This document shows, one piece after another, positions 58,921 through 64,000 of a stretch of 64,000 nt of DNA (position 1 is the stretch's first letter; every line of letters begins with the position of its first letter). This DNA is from an uncultured Pseudomonadota bacterium (GTDB lineage: Bacteria > Pseudomonadota > Gammaproteobacteria > Methylococcales > Methylomonadaceae), in contig CAIYSZ010000087.1 in NCBI GenBank assembly GCA_903928965.1, positions 1 through 64,000 of the forward strand. Direction: 5' to 3'. The position numbers and the translations under genes were made by a program. A model generated the notes under the pieces. The model was given only the letters and a program-made list of their open reading frames with translations, did not search any database and had not been told where the DNA came from.

Positions 58921-59580
58921 ATGACATCCGAGGTTGTTATGAATATTCATAGAATTAAACATTGCTCTCTTATTCTGGGTCTGTTGCTAGGCGTTAATGC
59001 CTGGGCGGAAGATGTGGATTGCAACGGTGGCAAGGAAGTTAAGTCGGCGGAATGGTTTTCTAAATGCATGCATTCCGCGGAATCTCAAGCTCCCGCCGGA
59101 AGCAGCGGTCCGGCGGCGGGAAAAAGAAGTTTGAGTTTTGAGGAAGCCGGCGGAGAAGAAACGCGCAGCCTGGGCGAGAAAAAGTTGGATGCCGCGGTTC
59201 CGCCGGTTAAGGAAGTTGCAAAACAAAGAGCCAAGGAAACGCCGACCAGTATTTCGCTGGAATTGTTGTTCGACTATAACTCCGCTAATTTAACCGCGGC
59301 CGCCAAGGAGCAGTTGAAAGGATTCGCGCAGGCGTTTTTGAAGGAGCCGGATAAAAAATTGACCATCGAAGGGCATACCGATGCGGTAGGCAGCGACAGT
59401 TATAATCAATCGCTGTCGCAACAACGGGCGGAAGCGGTTAAAAAATTCCTGACCGAAGCCTATTCGATTCCGCCTTCGCAAATCAGATCGGAAGGCAAGG
59501 GAAAAAATAACTTAGCCAAGCCGAATGATCCGGCCGCCGAGGAAAATCGGCGCGTGATATTTTTTGTAAGTCATAAATGA
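58921..59580 (+). CDS. OmpA-family periplasmic protein (T6SS-linked, copy 2)
   Basis: Signal peptide (probable start 58939); 'SLELLFDYNSANLTAAAKEQLKGFAQAF...LTIEGHTDAVGSDSYNQSLSQQRAEAVKKFL'. Confidence 0.92.
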   Translation: MTSEVVMNIHRIKHCSLILGLLLGVNAWAEDVDCNGGKEVKSAEWFSKCMHSAESQAPAGSSGPAAGKRSLSFEEAGGEETRSLGEKKLDAAVPPVKEVAKQRAKETPTSISLELLFDYNSANLTAAAKEQLKGFAQAFLKEPDKKLTIEGHTDAVGSDSYNQSLSQQRAEAVKKFLTEAYSIPPSQIRSEGKGKNNLAKPNDPAAEENRRVIFFVSHK

Positions 59581-59629
59581 TCCGCTTAATCGATCCGCCT
59601 AATTGGCGACTGTGTAAATAAAAACCATC

Positions 59630-62125
59630 ATGACAAATCCGGATCAAGAAAAAAACAACGCCGACAGCGGGGAAACCATTCCGCCAAGACCGGATGCTAA
59701 ACCCGTGGTTGCGACGGCTGACGCGGATACCGGGTTCGTATCCGGGCCGTTTACCGAACAGACGAGCAATGAACGCCAAGTTCAACCGGAGCATGCTTCT
59801 GCCTCGGCGGCGGGGGAACCTACCGGCCTTGGGCCGGAACCCGCGGCCTGGACTCCCGCTAACGCTTCGCCATTCGGCGATTCGCCGTTCACGCAAACCT
59901 CTGCTTCTAGCGGCGGCGAGGCGTTGTTATCCAATCCGGAAGCGGCTCCCGAAATTTCCGCCGCTGAAATTCCTGCCGCGGAGGCGGAAGTTGTCTTGGC
60001 GGCGCGCCCAGCGGGCGGCGAGGAAACTTCTCTTCCCGGCGGGATTGAAAATCCGCCGTCTGATACTCAGGTTAAGCCGGGCGGCGAAGAAACCTTTTTT
60101 GCCGCCGCGGATGAAAAAACCGTGCTTCCGGCCGCGGTGGAACAATCGCGTTTCGAGGCGCGCGCGCCGCGCGGGGATGAAACCGTGCTGCCAGGCCAGG
60201 AGGAAAAAACCGTGATTACTCCTCCGGCGGCGGCGATTACCGGAATAGCACCATCCGCCGCGGCGGCGGATTTGAATAGCGAAACGCTAATTGTACAACC
60301 CGAGCCGCGCCCTGCCAACCAGGGTCAAACCCGCGCCGAGCCCGCCCCGGCGGGTGCGGCCGAGCAGCCAAAACCGCTGGATGAACGGTCTAGAAACAAC
60401 AAGCTTTATGAAGGCGACGTGCTGGGCAACTTCCGCGTGGTCAGGCAGTTGGGCAAGGGCGGCATGGGCTCGGTTTACATGGCGGAGGATATCAATTTAA
60501 AAAACCGGGGTTTTAAGCCTAAGCAATATTTGCGGGCGATCAAGGTGTTGAGTAAGAATCTGCCTTCTTACGAAATCATGAAGCAAGCCTTTGATCGTGA
60601 ATATAGCATTACCCTGGATTTGCAACATGCCAATATCATACGCGTGTTCGATCCGATGGAAGCCTCGATCAATAACAACGGCCGGGATTATTTTAATTTT
60701 TATTCCATGGATTTTTTATCCGGCCGCTCGCTTTCGGATTATATTGATGAATACCGTTTGGCCGGCGGCGTTAGCATGCAGGAAGCATGGCCCATCGTCA
60801 AGCAATTGGGCGAGGCCTTGCATTATGTACATCAAAAGGGTTATGTACACCGCGATTTGAAGCCGGATAATGTATTCTTGGCGGACGACGGCGTGATTAA
60901 ACTGTTGGATTTCGGTATCGCGCAACGCGCCGGCGCGATTATCAACGCCGACGATCACTCGGACGCCACCCAATTGGTGGGCAAGGCCATTTCCCGCCCG
61001 TGGGCGGCGTTGGAGCAGCTTAAATCGTTTTCCGACGTGGATATCCGGGATGATATTTACGCGTTTTCGCACATAGTTTACGAATTGTTGACCGGCAAAC
61101 GCCCTTATGAGGGCAAAAGCGCCGACGAAGTGGAGACCTTAAAATTTCAATCCAAAACCGGCATTGAGCTATTCCGGCCCGCGGCTAAGTTTAGCGACCG
61201 GCAGTGGAAGGTGTTAAAAGCCGGTCTGGAGATTTACCGCAAGGATAGGCCGGCGGATATTCAGTATTGGTTGCAAGAGTTTGCCGCCATTACCAAGCCG
61301 CAAGCCGGCTCCAAGGGAAAAACCTTGCCATATGCTCTCGCCGCGGCCGGCGCATTCGGCGTCGCCGCAGCCGCTTTTTTTCTTTGGCCGCGGTCCGAAC
61401 AACCCGCGCCGCCAAGCCCGGGGCCTGAAACAAGCGCTGCCGCCAATGTAGCGCCGCCAGCGGTAACGCCGGCGGCGCTGAAGGCCGCGGCTTGCTGTAG
61501 CGGCACCGCTAAATTAGGCAAGCCGGTGCGCCTGAGCGGCAAGGCCGCCCAAGGCGGGGACGGGGTTTTAAATTATTATTGGCGGTTTAGCAACATTCCG
61601 GAGGCCAGCCGGGTGGCGCTGGAGCATTACAATATGCCGCAAGCCCAATTTACTCCGGACCTTCCCGGCGAATACGCCATTCAATTGCGCTTGCAAGACG
61701 AGCAAGGCCATGAATCCGCCGACGAGGTGTCGATCAAGGTAGAGGCGTTTCCGGTGGTCTTGGATTTGCCCAACCGCTTTAAAATCAACGAACGCTTCAA
61801 TTTTGATTATAAGGTGGAAAAAACCGGCTATATTCGGCTAGTTTATTACGATAATAATAAAGAGTTCGACGAAATAGTGCCGAACGACTTGCAAGACAGT
61901 TTGGTTCAAGCCAATCAGGTATACCATTTTCCGGAAAGTTCGCGCAAACCTTTGTATGTGCTGCCGCCGGAAGGCAAAACCAGTATCTTTGTCTTTTTTG
62001 GCGCGTCGCCGTTGCCGGCATTGCGCGATTTGATGGATAAAAATGGCATAAAACCCGACATTCTGCGCGACGAGAATATAGATACGTTTGTGAAAACATT
62101 TGACGTGGTCGCCGCGAACCGTTAG
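59630..62125 (+). CDS. T6SS-associated Ser/Thr protein kinase (PpkA type)
   Basis: Kinase 'LGKGGMGSVYMAED...YVHRDLKPDNVFLADDGVIKLLDFGIAQ', TM 'LPYALAAAGAFGVAAAAFFLWP', then PKD-like and DUF4384-like C-terminal domains. Confidence 0.92.
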   Translation: MTNPDQEKNNADSGETIPPRPDAKPVVATADADTGFVSGPFTEQTSNERQVQPEHASASAAGEPTGLGPEPAAWTPANASPFGDSPFTQTSASSGGEALLSNPEAAPEISAAEIPAAEAEVVLAARPAGGEETSLPGGIENPPSDTQVKPGGEETFFAAADEKTVLPAAVEQSRFEARAPRGDETVLPGQEEKTVITPPAAAITGIAPSAAAADLNSETLIVQPEPRPANQGQTRAEPAPAGAAEQPKPLDERSRNNKLYEGDVLGNFRVVRQLGKGGMGSVYMAEDINLKNRGFKPKQYLRAIKVLSKNLPSYEIMKQAFDREYSITLDLQHANIIRVFDPMEASINNNGRDYFNFYSMDFLSGRSLSDYIDEYRLAGGVSMQEAWPIVKQLGEALHYVHQKGYVHRDLKPDNVFLADDGVIKLLDFGIAQRAGAIINADDHSDATQLVGKAISRPWAALEQLKSFSDVDIRDDIYAFSHIVYELLTGKRPYEGKSADEVETLKFQSKTGIELFRPAAKFSDRQWKVLKAGLEIYRKDRPADIQYWLQEFAAITKPQAGSKGKTLPYALAAAGAFGVAAAAFFLWPRSEQPAPPSPGPETSAAANVAPPAVTPAALKAAACCSGTAKLGKPVRLSGKAAQGGDGVLNYYWRFSNIPEASRVALEHYNMPQAQFTPDLPGEYAIQLRLQDEQGHESADEVSIKVEAFPVVLDLPNRFKINERFNFDYKVEKTGYIRLVYYDNNKEFDEIVPNDLQDSLVQANQVYHFPESSRKPLYVLPPEGKTSIFVFFGASPLPALRDLMDKNGIKPDILRDENIDTFVKTFDVVAANR

Positions 62126-62651
62126 CGTTGAAGTTTAATGCGGGCCGTTGCGGCGCTGACACTGGGAATCAGAATAAATCAAGATGTTAAACTGATTTTG
62201 CAAGAAAAATTGTTCAGGAACGCCTTTGGGATTCTAAGTTTTTAGTTTAACGGGTTGCCGTATTCCGGAAATGTGCTAATATCCCACAAGTATAATAGAT
62301 GTTTTTGGATTCGCACTAAGCGCTTGTCATGATAAACCAAGCCTTAAATGACATTAAGTTATTGATTTTTAATGACGCGAATCTCGGAAAGCTTATGTAT
62401 TAAGTACTTAGGCGCTGTCAAATAAGCCGCTAACCATGACGATACGCATAGAGGCTTGGTGTTAACGGCTTAACTAAGGGGTTTAATAGGCCCGAGTGAT
62501 TTGGGTTTTCAATGGCTTTGCCGCGGCTAGTCGGGCGCTTGCCGGAAGACCGTTATTTGTTGTATATCCGCTAGTTTGCCGATAATCGTGCTTGCCGGGC
62601 TTTTTCATTTTTTATACCGGCTGGAATAAAAGAGAAACAGAGGAAGATAAT

Positions 62652-64000
62652 ATGTCCAAAAAGACCCAAACCGTTGTTAGCGGCATTACCTATGCCGCGG
62701 TGGAGAACAACGCCAATCTGATAATTTCCAGCATTGTTAAACATGGAACATTAGTACACGGAAGCGGGGTGGATAATATCGCGCAGACCAGCGGCGGCGT
62801 GGTGGTGGCTGGCGGCGGATACGAATATGTTAAACCGCCCGTACACGGTCATCCTCAAAACAAGAGCGAAAATATCGTTATCTCCAGCGGCGGGACGGAA
62901 ATAGTTTCCAGCGGCGGTTCCGCCTACAATACCTTTGTTTCCTTGGGCGGGGTCGAAAACGTATCCTCCGGCGCTTACTCTTATAACGCGGTGACTTATA
63001 ACAGCGGCGTGGTCAACATTTCCGCCGGCGCGGTTGGAATCCATACCTATATCTCTAGCGGCGGGCAGGAAAATATCGGCGCTAACGGGCTGGAAAATTT
63101 TGCCGTCGTGGCCAGCGGCGGAGAATTGAACATAGCCAGCGGCGGCACGACGAATTCAGTCGATGTTTTAACCAGCGGCGTGATAAATCTAGCGTCCGGC
63201 GCGGTGGCCAATATCACGGTGCTGTCCGGCGGCACGGAGAATATCTCCGGCGGCGTGGAAGACGGCGCGCAAATTTATAGCGGCGGCGTGGAAAACGTCT
63301 ATTCCGCCGGTGTGACCAACAATGTCACGCTATTCGCGCAAGGTCTGCAAGCCGTGTTCAGCGGCGGCGCGGCCAGCGGAACCACCGTCGATAGCGGCGG
63401 GTCGGAAGTCGTAAGCCTAGGCGGTTTGGCGTCCAAAACCGCGGTCAACAGCGGCGGCACGGAAACCGTTTACGGCAGTTCGGTTAGCGCCACGCTGAGC
63501 GCCGGCGGCGCGTTGAACGTGGAAAACGGCGGCGCGGCCAGCGCGACTACCTTAAATGGCGGCGCGGAAATAGTTTTGTCCGGCGGCGTGGCCGGCGGCG
63601 ACACGGTGAATAGCGGCGGCGTGGTGAGCGTGTACGGCGCGGTCAGCGGCGTCAGCGTGAATAGCGGCGGCGAGGTGCTGGTTTATGCGGTCAATGGGGG
63701 GGGGATTCCAACACCAGTACCACCACCAACACCAGTACCACCACCAACACCAGTACCACCACCAACACCAGTACCAGTACCAGTACCAGTACCAGTACCA
63801 CCAGTAGCAACACTGACAATCATTTCACCTATTTCAATATTGGCTGTAAGCGGGGCCGCAACCCTCGGCTCCGAAGGCGGAGCTTTTAATACGACCGTCA
63901 ATAACGGCGGCGTGGAGGCGGTGCTTTCCGGCGGTCTTGTCAGCGGCGCGGCGGTCAACAGCGGCGGTTTGGAGATCGTTTCCAGCGGCGGCTGGGAGAC
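62652..64000 (+). CDS. AIDA-repeat adhesin/autotransporter-like protein, N-terminal part (runs off window)
   Basis: ATG at 62652 after AGGA RBS; uninterrupted frame to the window end with 'SGGTEIVSSGGSAYNTFVSLGGVENVSSGA' type repeats. Missing from the ORF track because no stop lies in the window. Confidence 0.88.
   Translation, partial: MSKKTQTVVSGITYAAVENNANLIISSIVKHGTLVHGSGVDNIAQTSGGVVVAGGGYEYVKPPVHGHPQNKSENIVISSGGTEIVSSGGSAYNTFVSLGGVENVSSGAYSYNAVTYNSGVVNISAGAVGIHTYISSGGQENIGANGLENFAVVASGGELNIASGGTTNSVDVLTSGVINLASGAVANITVLSGGTENISGGVEDGAQIYSGGVENVYSAGVTNNVTLFAQGLQAVFSGGAASGTTVDSGGSEVVSLGGLASKTAVNSGGTETVYGSSVSATLSAGGALNVENGGAASATTLNGGAEIVLSGGVAGGDTVNSGGVVSVYGAVSGVSVNSGGEVLVYAVNGGGIPTPVPPPTPVPPPTPVPPPTPVPVPVPVPVPPVATLTIISPISILAVSGAATLGSEGGAFNTTVNNGGVEAVLSGGLVSGAAVNSGGLEIVSSGGWE
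63696..63704. repeat. Homopolymer G9 tract inside the adhesin reading frame
   Basis: 'gtcaatGGGGGGGGGattcca'; starts exactly on a codon boundary (63696-62652=1044, divisible by 3). Confidence 0.9.
63707..63810. repeat. Microsatellite coding a Pro/Thr/Val linker (18-nt CCAACACCAGTACCACCA units, then 6-nt CCAGTA units)
   Basis: PTPVPP x3 followed by (PV)n, read directly. Confidence 0.9.

Noticed and set aside
63707-63810. CRISPR-like short repeats (ACCAGTACCACCACCA...)
   Set aside because: Contiguous microsatellite inside an open reading frame with no spacers.
63683-63958. Minus-strand 91-aa ORF (GTGTGTGTGVGGGTGVGGGTGVGG...)
   Set aside because: Antisense of the adhesin linker microsatellite.

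Overview
64 kb chromosomal window from an apparent gammaproteobacterium; the gene content and codon usage look methanotroph-like, but I cannot prove the taxon from sequence alone. From left to right it contains: (i) a putative island (1-~4100) abutting the 3' end of tRNA-Ser(GGA), with a truncated DUF3368/PIN toxin remnant and an unusual overlapping cas2-cas1-cas1'-cas2' adaptation module with no effector genes or CRISPR array in view; (ii) housekeeping and cell-envelope genes (slt, MsbA-like ABC exporter, PHP phosphatase, lnt) and a glycogen block (GH57, DUF4912, glgX); (iii) a repeat-rich lipoprotein, Sel1 protein, PepSY-like protein, TPR protein and a glycosyltransferase-methyltransferase fusion; (iv) a NitT/TauT-type ABC transporter; (v) a bifunctional acyltransferase (OlsF-like) operon; (vi) sucA-sucB, a CzcA/CusA RND pump, carbonic anhydrase, DegQ, LysR and nitroreductase; (vii) a scar region with a DUF262 pseudogene fragment, a PEP-CTERM-type protein and a MITE-like inverted repeat element; (viii) coaX, birA, tusC, tusD; (ix) a partial type VI secretion (T6SS) locus (FHA, tssK, tssL-OmpA, tssM, tagF-PP2C fusion, two OmpA proteins, Ser/Thr kinase); and (x) the start of a large AIDA-repeat adhesin with an in-frame G9 tract next to a microsatellite-encoded Pro/Val/Thr linker. 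The best candidates for something under-described are the double cas1/cas2 module, the possibly phase-variable adhesin, the T6SS signalling/cell-wall module, and a shared palindromic operator upstream of carbonic anhydrase and the LysR gene.
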